Shown here: positions 51,885 through 60,245 of the stretch, piece by piece
Layout of the letters: every line of letters starts with the position of its first letter
How positions within the stretch are numbered: position 1 is the stretch's first letter
Assembly (NCBI RefSeq): GCF_022539405.1
Contig: NZ_CP054394.1
Location: 2,612,501-2,676,500, forward strand
DNA: 64,000 nt
DNA from: Natranaerofaba carboxydovora
Lineage (GTDB): Bacteria > Bacillota > Natranaerobiia > Natranaerobiales > Natranaerofabaceae
Reading direction: 5' to 3'
Notes under the pieces: generated by a model
Seen by the model: the letters and a program-made list of their open reading frames with translations, nothing else
Database searches by the model: none
What the model was told of the DNA's origin: nothing
Position numbers and translations under genes: made by a program

Positions 51885-53882
51885 ATGGAACATATTATTA
51901 ACGAAAATAGTAAAAACTTCAGTCAGGCCGTTTTGGATTCTATACCTGCTAATATTGCCGTGCTTGATTGTGATGCAAATATAATTGCAGTTAATAAAGC
52001 CTGGCATAAATTTTCTGCGAATGCTGACTCTAAAAATCAAAATAGGTCTGTAGGAGTAAATTATATAGAAGTTTGTCAAAAAGCAAAAGAAGCTGGCGAA
52101 GATGTATCAGAAGTCATCTCAGGCATTAAAGGCATATTGAATGGGAAGAAAAGCCTTTTTGTCCATGAATATCCATGCCCGGCTCCAGGCGGCAAAGAAT
52201 ATTGGTTTTTGCTTAGAGCTGCACCACTTGTTTATGAAAATAGCCTAAATGGAGCTGTTGTTTTTCACTTTGACATCACAGACAAAAAGAAATCAGAAAG
52301 GTCTCTCAAAAAAAGCGAAGAAAAATTTAGAAGTTTCGTTGAAAATGCACATGACATCATATTTACAGTTACAAGCAATGGAATTTTCACATATATGTCC
52401 CCTAACTGTAAGAACATTCTAGGATATAAAGCCGAAGAAGTGATTGGCAAGAGTTTTATGCGTTTTGTACACCATGACGATATTATCAAATTAACCAGAA
52501 AATTAAATGAAAAAGCTAAAGAACATTCAGGAGCAAAAACAAAATTATTAGGTACAGAAAGTATTGAGTACAGAGCCTGGGACAAGTTTGGCAATTATAG
52601 GTGGTTATCTGTAAAGACTTCTCTATTAAGCTATGATAATAACAAATTTGAAATCATGGGGATAGCAAGAGACATCACAGACCAAAAACAAATGGAAGAA
52701 GAGCTCGATAAACACTATGAAGAACTTGAACACCTATATGAAGAACTAGACAAAGAAATAAATAAAGCAAAAGAAATACACGAAAAAACCCTGCCATCAA
52801 AATTTCCTGAACTAACCAAAGCTTCTATATCTGCATTTTATCAACCAGCAGAATTCATTGGCGGGGATTTTTATAATGTAATCAAAAATAACAACCAGTT
52901 AATCATTTACCTCTCGGATGTCACAGGTCACGGGTTAGATAGCGCCATGATGAGTGCCTTCATTAAGAATACTATTAATACTTATATTTCACTTACTGAG
53001 GAAAATATCTATCCAGAAAAATTAATGGAATTCTTGGCTAAGCAGTTCATTAAAGAAGGATATCCAGAAGATTTATTTATATGTATCAGCATAGCAGTGC
53101 TTGACCTTGACAAAAACACTCTTCAATTCAGTAATGCCGGCATCCATGAACTACCGCTTATTAGTTATCCAAAGAGGGATAACACCGAAATAAAAATCTG
53201 TGGACTTCCAATAAGTTCTGCCATTGCGTGGAAACACTATAATTTTGAAAATAAAGAAATTAATCTAGAACCGGGTACTACGATTTTATTTGCCACCGAC
53301 GGACTAGCCGAACAGATTTCTAGCAACAAACCTTACAAAGAAAAACTAGCCAAAACTTTCTATGAACACAGCCACTTACCTCCAGAAGTCATAGCGGAAG
53401 TAATAAAGAACGATTTTGCCAATTTTAACAATGGGTTTTTGCAGGGTGATGACGATATCACTTTTCTCATCCTGCAGCTAGATAAAGAAGATAAAATAAC
53501 ATATAGATTTGAAATTGATAGTGATTTTGATGACGTTGACTGGGTTATCCAAAAAATAACCCCAAAACTACCTAATATAGAAAAAAGCCAGCAGATGTTA
53601 ATTGCTATTCATGAATTAGCAGCTAATGCTATTGAACATGGCAACAATTATGACCGTAACAAACAAGTTACCATAGAATTTAATCTTGTTGAAAATGAAT
53701 ACATGATGGTATCAATCGAGGATGAAGGCGAAGGCTTTCACTGGGAGCAAAAACTTAAAACCTCTCTGGAGCTAGAAGGAGAAGAAGAGAGAGGAAGAGG
53801 AATCTCAATCTCAAGGGTAGTAAGCGATGAAATATGCTACAACCATAAAGGAAACAAAGTCTACCTAATTATTAATCTCTAA
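51885..53882 (+). CDS. PAS-PAS-PP2C (RsbU/SpoIIE-type) phosphatase fused to RsbW-like kinase domain
   Basis: The 665-aa sensor has PAS 1 (about 10-135), PAS 2 (about 150-275; HDIIFTVTSNGIFTYMSPN) and a coiled coil. A PP2C phosphatase follows (about 305-510; FIGGDFYNVI, YLSDVTGHGLDSAMMSAF, LFATDGLAE, GDDDITFLIL), then a C-terminal HATPase of the RsbW type (about 535-660; IHELAANAIEHG, VSIEDEGEGF). It joins the phosphatase and kinase halves of a partner-switching circuit in one chain. The ATG at 51885 has AGGGGAG upstream. No anti-anti-sigma partner lies in the window. Confidence 0.9.
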   Translation: MEHIINENSKNFSQAVLDSIPANIAVLDCDANIIAVNKAWHKFSANADSKNQNRSVGVNYIEVCQKAKEAGEDVSEVISGIKGILNGKKSLFVHEYPCPAPGGKEYWFLLRAAPLVYENSLNGAVVFHFDITDKKKSERSLKKSEEKFRSFVENAHDIIFTVTSNGIFTYMSPNCKNILGYKAEEVIGKSFMRFVHHDDIIKLTRKLNEKAKEHSGAKTKLLGTESIEYRAWDKFGNYRWLSVKTSLLSYDNNKFEIMGIARDITDQKQMEEELDKHYEELEHLYEELDKEINKAKEIHEKTLPSKFPELTKASISAFYQPAEFIGGDFYNVIKNNNQLIIYLSDVTGHGLDSAMMSAFIKNTINTYISLTEENIYPEKLMEFLAKQFIKEGYPEDLFICISIAVLDLDKNTLQFSNAGIHELPLISYPKRDNTEIKICGLPISSAIAWKHYNFENKEINLEPGTTILFATDGLAEQISSNKPYKEKLAKTFYEHSHLPPEVIAEVIKNDFANFNNGFLQGDDDITFLILQLDKEDKITYRFEIDSDFDDVDWVIQKITPKLPNIEKSQQMLIAIHELAANAIEHGNNYDRNKQVTIEFNLVENEYMMVSIEDEGEGFHWEQKLKTSLELEGEEERGRGISISRVVSDEICYNHKGNKVYLIINL

Positions 53883-53884
53883 AA

Positions 53885-53941
53885 TGATTCTGGTGCAAAA
53901 AGTCAGCTATATTATGTAAATAGACTTTTGCACCAGAATCA
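53885..53941. repeat. MITE-like repeat, short copy with near-perfect ends
   Basis: The 57-bp copy has TGATTCTGGTGCAAAAAGTC facing GACTTTTGCACCAGAATCA (one base shorter). It starts 3 bp after the stop of the phosphatase-kinase fusion and separates it from cheX. Confidence 0.88.
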
Positions 53942-53982
53942 AAATTATATATAATGGAGCTTAGTTCTTACTTTTTTTATAT

Positions 53983-54444
53983 TTACTTTTCTTTTATGGA
54001 AATATTTATATCAAAATCTCCTATACTAGTTTTAAGGGGGAGTACAAGAGCTTTTTCTGCAGCCATTGATATTGACTTATTCTCTCCTATAATTATCTGA
54101 GGAGGTACAATATCACAGTTATAATTTTCCTGGTTTAGATAGGTAATAGCGTTACCGCTAATAATATTTGCAACTTCTCCAAGGGCCGAGGTAACAAAAC
54201 TATCTAGCTTGTCCATCTCCATTCCTGACATTATTTTTACAATCTCTAATGTCATATCTTCCGGAAAGCTATACATAATAGTTCCAGATAGACTTCCTGT
54301 CACCCCTATCATTACATTTGCCATCCCGCCGGAGACTATATCTTCAACAACCCCTAAATCTCCCCTCTCAGTTTCTATGTCTAACATGTTCCCAAAAACA
54401 TCATTGGTCGCTTTATAAAACGGGTTTACAAATTCAGCTTTCAT
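53983..54444 (-). CDS. CheX-like chemotaxis phosphatase
   Basis: The 153-aa protein has the CheX fold with SALGEVANIISGNAITYL, in which Glu and Asn are the usual CheY-phosphatase residues, and two GI-type beta strands. It would remove phosphate from CheY-type response regulators. It lies 1 bp into the hemerythrin gene end (TAATG overlap) and follows it on the same strand. No other chemotaxis genes are in the window. Confidence 0.88.
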   Translation of the reverse strand: MKAEFVNPFYKATNDVFGNMLDIETERGDLGVVEDIVSGGMANVMIGVTGSLSGTIMYSFPEDMTLEIVKIMSGMEMDKLDSFVTSALGEVANIISGNAITYLNQENYNCDIVPPQIIIGENKSISMAAEKALVLPLKTSIGDFDINISIKEK

Positions 54445-54866
54445 TATTCTTCACCCCCCTGGCTTTCTACAAACTCTCCAAGTTTTTGATCATCTCCGGC
54501 TACATGGTATATCAACCAGGTCATAAGCTTGCCGCTAAACTCCTGCAGTAACTCCTCATCATAACCCTCTTTTTCAAACTTATCAGCGAATTTTCCAATT
54601 TCACCTTTAAACCTTTCATGAACCTGTTTGTGTTCTTCTTGATAAGGGTAATTAATCTTCTTTTGGAATTCTTCTTCTGAGTCAAAATGTGTAACTACAT
54701 AATCTTTCATGAAATCCAAAGTTTCTTTAACCTTTTCAAGCTTGTCCTCCCATTCCCCTTCGCTTCTCACTGTCTTGATAAAATCTGACACTCTGTTAAA
54801 GAGCTCTTGATGCTGATTGTCAATCTCCTCAACACCAATTCTATACTTTTCTTTCCACATGGTCAT
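54444..54866 (-). CDS. Bacteriohemerythrin
   Basis: The 140-aa oxygen-binding protein has the full di-iron ligand set: H19, H60, E64, H79, H83, H121 and D126 (IDNQHQEL, THFDSEEEF, EEHKQVH, HVAGDD). In anaerobes such proteins bind or sense oxygen and are often tied to taxis. The link to the CheX-like gene by a stop/start overlap suggests oxygen-related behaviour control. GGAGG precedes the ATG. Confidence 0.95.
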   Translation of the reverse strand: MTMWKEKYRIGVEEIDNQHQELFNRVSDFIKTVRSEGEWEDKLEKVKETLDFMKDYVVTHFDSEEEFQKKINYPYQEEHKQVHERFKGEIGKFADKFEKEGYDEELLQEFSGKLMTWLIYHVAGDDQKLGEFVESQGGEE

Positions 54867-54957
54867 TTTGCTCCCCTCCTATACATTAATAACCTTTCTT
54901 AAATGCCATTAACTAATAAAAGTTTTTATTATTCTTTTCATTTAGTCTTTTAATTCT

Positions 54958-55407
54958 TTAAATCTTCTTTTTTTCCTTCTCTAACAGCAATATTTTATCT
55001 TTTTTGTCTCTTTCCTCGTTAGTTCCATGAAAAGTAAATACGCGAACTTTAAATTTGTTTACTGCCCCATCAATAACCGCTTCAAAGTTTAATTCCTCTT
55101 CTAAGTCATTGTTAAAAATTAAATCTTTAAGCTTAGAAACAATAGCCTCCGATTTTTCTTCATCATCTATATCCTGCTCCATGAAAATTTCGCCAAAGAG
55201 GATCGTTACGTCCTCACCATAAAAATCAGATTTAGTAAGTCCAGTATATTTTTCAAAAAACTCTTTCCATGCCTCATTGACAAAGTACACCTTCCCTTTA
55301 CTATCTATCGTTGCAAGAGGCATTGGCAGGGAATCAATAATATCTTTATAGAAAAAGGTATCATGAACAAAAAACATTATATTTTTTTCAAATTGCTCAT
55401 CCATCAA
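54958..55407 (-). CDS. PAS domain protein
   Basis: The 149-aa cytosolic protein has one PAS fold (about 22-135; IIDSLPMPLATIDSKGKVYFVNEAW, with an ILFGEIF stretch) and a Lys-rich end. No output domain is attached, so it must work through a partner. Its start overlaps the ABC permease stop by 4 bp (ATGA), which ties it to the exporter operon. Confidence 0.78.
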   Translation of the reverse strand: MMDEQFEKNIMFFVHDTFFYKDIIDSLPMPLATIDSKGKVYFVNEAWKEFFEKYTGLTKSDFYGEDVTILFGEIFMEQDIDDEEKSEAIVSKLKDLIFNNDLEEELNFEAVIDGAVNKFKVRVFTFHGTNEERDKKDKILLLEKEKKKI

Positions 55408-56990
55408 AAAGCCCTCCTCTCCTTATCAATCTCTAAGTCATCCCACTTTGTTTCACTAAAATGCATTGATAGTACAAATACAACCATACTAGTTATATTC
55501 AACGCCCACACTGACACTTCATATCCATATTGACTCAGAAAAAAACCTAGAGTAATTACAATAATATAATATGAATAATAAACCATGGATGAAAACTTGT
55601 TGCTATACTCCATTATATTTAAGAGAAAAAGCAAAGATTCTATAGATGCAAATAATAAAGTCATAAAAACAAATAAATTAACAAATATCATAGGCCCTAG
55701 ATCTAGGTTAACCCACAGTAAAAATACTACAATTCCTCCTATTAAAAATTGTAATATAAATCTTGAAATCCACAAGTTCCAAATTATAAACGAGTTTTTC
55801 AGGGGCGATAATATAAAATATCCAAAGTAATTAACAGCAGGTTTAAAAAAAGCCCTTACCCCAAGGTTAACTAATAGCACTAAGAAAATCACACTAAATA
55901 TCAGATAACTCTTTTCTCTTATCTCCAAAACTAACAAAACAAGTAAAAAAAGCAGAACAAGACTAAAGTAAACCATTGAATGTAAAATATTAATTTGGTT
56001 TCTCATAACAAGCTTGTATTGAGTAATCATTAGGAGCAAAAACCTTCTAAATGGCGATATTTTTCTTTTAAAGAGCCTAAGCCAGCTTATTTTAACAGTT
56101 GGCAGGGCTTTCTTTTTGGCTGATAATCTGACCTTTTCATAGCTAACCTGGTAAGCAGATTTTACTATCAAAGATCCTGTAAGAAGGGTTACAAGAAGCA
56201 TAGGGAAAAACAAAACTGTAAGCCTGAAGGTATCTATAGGATCTTGAAGCACCAAATCTCTTATAATATCACCAGTTATAGCCAAAAAGAAAATCAAATC
56301 TATATAACCCTCGTAATTAGCAATCCAATGCACAAGCTCGGAAAGAATAACTTCCTGTCCCATTGACATGAAAAAAAGCCATAATACTATCAATAGAAAA
56401 TTAAGTAACATAGCAGCATGAAAAATCCATTTTATTGATACTATTCTTACAATCAGCATTACAGTAACTATACCAATAGCCACTGGAACAATCATATAAA
56501 GATAGCTAACTATTATAATAGCTAAATAATTATACCAGGGTGTAGAGTACAAAATACCAAGCCCAATTAAAGGACCTATACCAAAAAAAAGCAAAAGAAA
56601 ATTGTTAGCCATCGATAAGTACGACGATTTCAACAGCCTAAGCAAAAATAAAAACCAGGGTCTAATTGGGGTGGATAACAAAAAATTAAACTCTTCATTA
56701 AAAAACTTATCCTTGCTATCTTGAACGCTAGAAAAAAAGATAATTATCGTTACCCAAATTAATAATATCCTGGTCACTAAATGAGCCGATTCATTTTCAT
56801 CCACCGGGGAAATCTCTGTCAAGTATATATTAAACAAACTATAAAAAGTAAGTATAAGGCCAGCCATTCCAAGAGCCATCAAGAGAAACAACCCTAAAGC
56901 ATATTTGTAATTGCTGGTCAGCGAAGGAAATTTCCCCTTAAACATTTTTATTTCTTTTCTGAAGAGGTTCTTATAAAAATTATAATTCAT
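55404..56990 (-). CDS. ABC exporter permease
   Basis: The 528-aa protein has about twelve to fourteen hydrophobic segments in two sets. The ABC-2-like start (LTSNYKYALGLFLLMALG) and FLLSTPIRPWFLFLLRLLKSSY, a typical coupling region, are seen. With the ATPase gene 2 bp upstream it forms an exporter of unknown substrate. A 4-bp overlap leads on to the PAS gene. Confidence 0.88.
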   Translation of the reverse strand: MNYNFYKNLFRKEIKMFKGKFPSLTSNYKYALGLFLLMALGMAGLILTFYSLFNIYLTEISPVDENESAHLVTRILLIWVTIIIFFSSVQDSKDKFFNEEFNFLLSTPIRPWFLFLLRLLKSSYLSMANNFLLLFFGIGPLIGLGILYSTPWYNYLAIIIVSYLYMIVPVAIGIVTVMLIVRIVSIKWIFHAAMLLNFLLIVLWLFFMSMGQEVILSELVHWIANYEGYIDLIFFLAITGDIIRDLVLQDPIDTFRLTVLFFPMLLVTLLTGSLIVKSAYQVSYEKVRLSAKKKALPTVKISWLRLFKRKISPFRRFLLLMITQYKLVMRNQINILHSMVYFSLVLLFLLVLLVLEIREKSYLIFSVIFLVLLVNLGVRAFFKPAVNYFGYFILSPLKNSFIIWNLWISRFILQFLIGGIVVFLLWVNLDLGPMIFVNLFVFMTLLFASIESLLFLLNIMEYSNKFSSMVYYSYYIIVITLGFFLSQYGYEVSVWALNITSMVVFVLSMHFSETKWDDLEIDKERRAF

Positions 56991-56992
56991 TT

Positions 56993-57793
56993 TCAGTCAA
57001 CCTCTTTATTTGAAAGTTTTTCAAGTAATTTTTTAATCCTGTTGGTCTTTTCTGTGCCTGACTCTTTGCCTGTAAGCTCTATAAATAAATCTTCTAGGTT
57101 TCTAGCTTTTCTTGATAACCTAAGCAAATTATCCGGACTTCCAAAAGCTAATAGTTTCCCGTTATGAATGATAGCTATCCTATCACAAAAACTCTGGGCA
57201 CTTTCTACCATGTGAGTTGACATAAACACTGCCTTGCCTCTTTTTTTATAACCCTCAAATATTTCCTTAACAACTTTTGTACTGTGAGGATCTAAGTTTG
57301 AGGTCGGCTCATCACAAAGAAGCAAATTAGGATTATGTATAAAAGCAGATATAAGCGCAGTCTTTTGTTTCATTCCTTTTGAATACCCTTTAATAAACTC
57401 GTCCATTATATGTTCCATATCAAACAAATAAAAAAATTCTTCTATCCTGCTTTCAATATTTTCGGGAAGTTTAGTATATAAGCCGGCTATAAAGCGGACA
57501 AATTCTCTTCCTGTCAGATTATCATATAAAAAGGGATCGTCTGGTACATACCCAAGCTGTGACTTAGCATCAGAAGGACGACTTATCAAATCATAACCAT
57601 CAATGTAGACTCTCCCTGATGTAGGCTTTAAAACTCCTGCAGATATCTTCAAAGTAGTTGTCTTACCCGCTCCATTAAGCCCCAAAAAACCTACTACTTC
57701 TCCCCTACCCACATCCAGGCTAAGATTTTTCACCGCTTCATTTTTGCCATATCTTTTAGTCAAACCTTTGATGGACAAAATACTATCAGTCAC
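56993..57793 (-). CDS. ABC transporter ATP-binding protein
   Basis: The ATPase (about 266 aa) has Walker A GFLGLNGAGKTTTLK, Q-loop LGYVPDDPFLYDNLTG, signature YSKGMKQKTAL, Walker B LLLCDEPTSNLDPHS and the switch His in MSTHMVESA. It is the partner of the downstream permease. The start is uncertain: GTG at 57805 overlaps the GGAG site, GTG at 57793 is better spaced, and a TTG a little later is also possible. Confidence 0.92.
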   Translation of the reverse strand: MTDSILSIKGLTKRYGKNEAVKNLSLDVGRGEVVGFLGLNGAGKTTTLKISAGVLKPTSGRVYIDGYDLISRPSDAKSQLGYVPDDPFLYDNLTGREFVRFIAGLYTKLPENIESRIEEFFYLFDMEHIMDEFIKGYSKGMKQKTALISAFIHNPNLLLCDEPTSNLDPHSTKVVKEIFEGYKKRGKAVFMSTHMVESAQSFCDRIAIIHNGKLLAFGSPDNLLRLSRKARNLEDLFIELTGKESGTEKTNRIKKLLEKLSNKEVD

Positions 57794-57921
57794 CTTTGTG
57801 TACACTCCATTCTATAACATCAAATATTCCTTTTTACCGGGCTTTATTTAATATTATTCTTTTCTCACTAATAATTTTCCTTTTTGTAAATCAGCAAAAA
57901 CTTTGCAAATTAAAAACTAAT

Positions 57922-57952
57922 AAAAAAGCCATCGGAAACCGACAGCTTTTTT
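57922..57952. terminator. Bidirectional terminator
   Basis: AAAAAAGC.ATCGG and CCGA.AGCTTTTTT pair around an AAA loop, giving T runs on both strands. It overlaps the end of the small membrane protein gene region and serves that gene. Confidence 0.8.
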
Positions 57953-57953
57953 A

Positions 57954-58178
57954 TTAGAAAATAAAGTTAGTCACAATATTAATTAGTACATAAAAGAAAC
58001 CGAAAAGCAGAGCGGTCTTAACGCTATCTGCTAACACACGATATTTAACCCTTGATCTCTCAAAGATACTTGCCCTTTTCTTAGCGGGAAAATAGTTAAA
58101 CAAAAACCACAAAACAGCAAACACTGCCATCCCAGCAGCTAACCCTATCACATCACCAACCTCAACCGATATATCCAA
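57954..58178 (-). CDS. Small membrane protein, unknown
   Basis: The 74-aa protein has two membrane segments (about 10-28 and 52-72) around a basic loop (PAKKRASIFERSRVKYR). I do not recognise the family. The TTG start has AAGGAG about 9-10 nt upstream. It lies 19 bp after the dipeptidase stop on the same strand and is closed by a strong terminator, so it is probably expressed with the dipeptidase. Confidence 0.6.
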   Translation of the reverse strand: MDISVEVGDVIGLAAGMAVFAVLWFLFNYFPAKKRASIFERSRVKYRVLADSVKTALLFGFFYVLINIVTNFIF

Positions 58179-58197
58179 AAATAATCTACTCCTTTAA

Positions 58198-59583
58198 TCA
58201 GCGTGTAATATAAAAGATCCCTGTTTTTCTTAATTCTTTCCCTCCTGTAGTTTTTCCTGCAAAAGTTATTATATGAAAACCTCCCGTTTGAATTTGAGGA
58301 GTAAGATAGACTACCTTTGATGTCTTTTTTGAAACCGGATGTGACCAGGAATCAATATTATCTGGCTCATATACACAGCCATCTAATATAGCTTTTATAC
58401 TGCTTTCATTTATCTTTTGATCATATTGGTTTATAGTCACCCCAAGAAGTGGGGTTTTATCTTCAAATACTGTACCCATTTCAAAATGAGGCACCATTTC
58501 TATACCCACATGCTCACTGTTGTTACTATCATTGTTACTATCTTTATTCACATTTGATTTTTCTTCAACCTCTCTAATTATTCTTAAAGTATTTTTGCCA
58601 AGGATTTTTTCTATTTCATCTTCTTTAAAACCTCTATTTATCATTTCCTGTGTTATTTTAGGATATTTCGATGCATCATCTATATCAAGAGGCATACAAG
58701 CACCATCAAAATCAGAACCAAGTCCCACATGTTCTGCTCCGATAAGTTTAACAGCATATTCTATATGATCAACAACCTTACAAGCAGTGGCATTAGATTT
58801 GTTTTCACAGAGAAAATCCCGGGCAAAATTAATCTGAATAACCCCACCATTATCAGCAAGACCGTACAGTTCATCATCAGAAAAATTTCGCCTGTGTTTG
58901 TAAACTCCACAGGCACCTGAATGACTTGCAAGCACAGGGGCATTACTAACCTTCAATACATCCCAGTAAGAGTTTTTGTGTAAATGGCTGACATCAATCA
59001 CAATCCCTAGCTTATTCATCTCCTGAATGATTTTTTTACCCAAAGAGGTAAGGCCAGGCTCTACTTCTCTACCATCCAAAAGCACAGAGTTCAACCCTTC
59101 TGCAACTTGATTTGAATCATTCCAAGTAAGGCTCATCACCTTTATCGAAAGATCATTAAACTGTCTTAGAAGTTCTATCCCCTTAGTTTCATCAAGCATA
59201 TCAAGGCCTTCAAAAGTAGGAACAATAGCAATCTTATCTTCTTTCGGTTTAATCTCTTCTAGCTCCTTTGCTCCATCCACTACAAGTTTTAATTTGTCAG
59301 GATTGGTTGTTACATTAAAATATATTGCATTTATCAAAGCAAGAACCCTATCTAGAACTCTACCCTGTTGATACCTTTCAGGAGCACATATTGAAAAAAA
59401 AGCAACATTAATGCCGCCTTTTGTGATTTTATCTATATCAACATGGCCATATTTTGTTTTGTTCCCCAAACCTTCACCCAGGTTAAGGTTACAAAGCCAT
59501 GTATCTTGGTCTACCAGGTGAGTTATTGCATCATTATGAGTATCAACTACCAACACATTATGATGAAACTCCAAATAATCCAT
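58198..59583 (-). CDS. M19 membrane-dipeptidase family protein with extra C-terminal domain
   Basis: The 461-aa protein has the renal-dipeptidase metal site: VDTHNDA (H, D), TFEGLDML (bridging Glu), DVSHLHKN, LASHSG and HVGLGSDFDG. The catalytic part ends near residue 335. A low-complexity Asn/Ser/Asp linker (about 338-352) leads to an added beta-rich module of about 105 residues that is not part of standard M19 enzymes. The enzyme should cleave dipeptides, including D-residues. No signal peptide is seen. GGAGGAG precedes the ATG. Confidence 0.9.
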   Translation of the reverse strand: MDYLEFHHNVLVVDTHNDAITHLVDQDTWLCNLNLGEGLGNKTKYGHVDIDKITKGGINVAFFSICAPERYQQGRVLDRVLALINAIYFNVTTNPDKLKLVVDGAKELEEIKPKEDKIAIVPTFEGLDMLDETKGIELLRQFNDLSIKVMSLTWNDSNQVAEGLNSVLLDGREVEPGLTSLGKKIIQEMNKLGIVIDVSHLHKNSYWDVLKVSNAPVLASHSGACGVYKHRRNFSDDELYGLADNGGVIQINFARDFLCENKSNATACKVVDHIEYAVKLIGAEHVGLGSDFDGACMPLDIDDASKYPKITQEMINRGFKEDEIEKILGKNTLRIIREVEEKSNVNKDSNNDSNNSEHVGIEMVPHFEMGTVFEDKTPLLGVTINQYDQKINESSIKAILDGCVYEPDNIDSWSHPVSKKTSKVVYLTPQIQTGGFHIITFAGKTTGGKELRKTGIFYITR

Positions 59584-59614
59584 CCAAAAAACTCCTCCAA
59601 AAATCTTTACATAA

Positions 59615-60007
59615 TTACCTCAATTTTATTAAAACAGCTCTTTTGCCACCTTTTACATAATACACAAAGTCAAAACATTTTTTCGCTATTAAAACTCCTT
59701 TACCTCTATCATTCAAATTTTCTATATTAAGATCTCTTTCTAAAATACTTTCCCAGTCAAAACCTTCACCTTCATCTTCAACGGTAAACTTAACAAACTT
59801 TTTGGTGATGGCAGTCGTTATAATAACATTTTTGTTCGGGTCAAATTTGTTCCCGTGTTCTCCGGCATTTACCATAACTTCATAAAGCCCAATCAATATT
59901 AACTGTATGAATTCCTCTTCTTCATATAGATGGGTTATAAGAAAACTCTCAATCTCGTCTCTTACTTCGCTTAATTCTTCTCTTATACTCTTAATCTCAA
60001 ACTTCAA
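59615..60007 (-). CDS. RsbW-like anti-sigma factor / serine-protein kinase
   Basis: The 130-aa HATPase-fold protein has GLYEVMVNAGEHG (N box), TVEDEGEGFDWE (G1 box) and NDRGKGVLIAKKCFD (G2). It matches RsbW/SpoIIAB-type kinases that hold a sigma factor or switch partner. TTG at 60007 is taken as start, 8 nt after GAGGGGG; an ATG 21 nt earlier overlaps that site. No sigma factor or antagonist gene is next to it. Confidence 0.85.
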   Translation of the reverse strand: MKFEIKSIREELSEVRDEIESFLITHLYEEEEFIQLILIGLYEVMVNAGEHGNKFDPNKNVIITTAITKKFVKFTVEDEGEGFDWESILERDLNIENLNDRGKGVLIAKKCFDFVYYVKGGKRAVLIKLR

Positions 60008-60196
60008 CTTAGGCGCCCCCTCAAACATTTAACAAAATAAAACATAATCCGAGTATATCTCATCCAAAAAACAAACTATTAAGATCAATATACCAGAATT
60101 ACCAAAGATTATCAATTAAAAAGTCGAAAAATTAAAAAGAAGACAATCTCCAATTAAGAATTCAAGTTGGAAACTGCCTTCTAATTTTACTTCTTT

Positions 60197-60238
60197 AAAC
60201 ACTATACTTATGTTAATAGACTTTTTGCAGTCTGAGTT
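60197..60238. repeat. MITE-like repeat, solitary end
   Basis: AAACACTATACTTATG and GACTTTTTGCAGTCTGA match one end of the long copies; the other end is not found nearby. Confidence 0.6.
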
Positions 60239-60245
60239 AATATTA

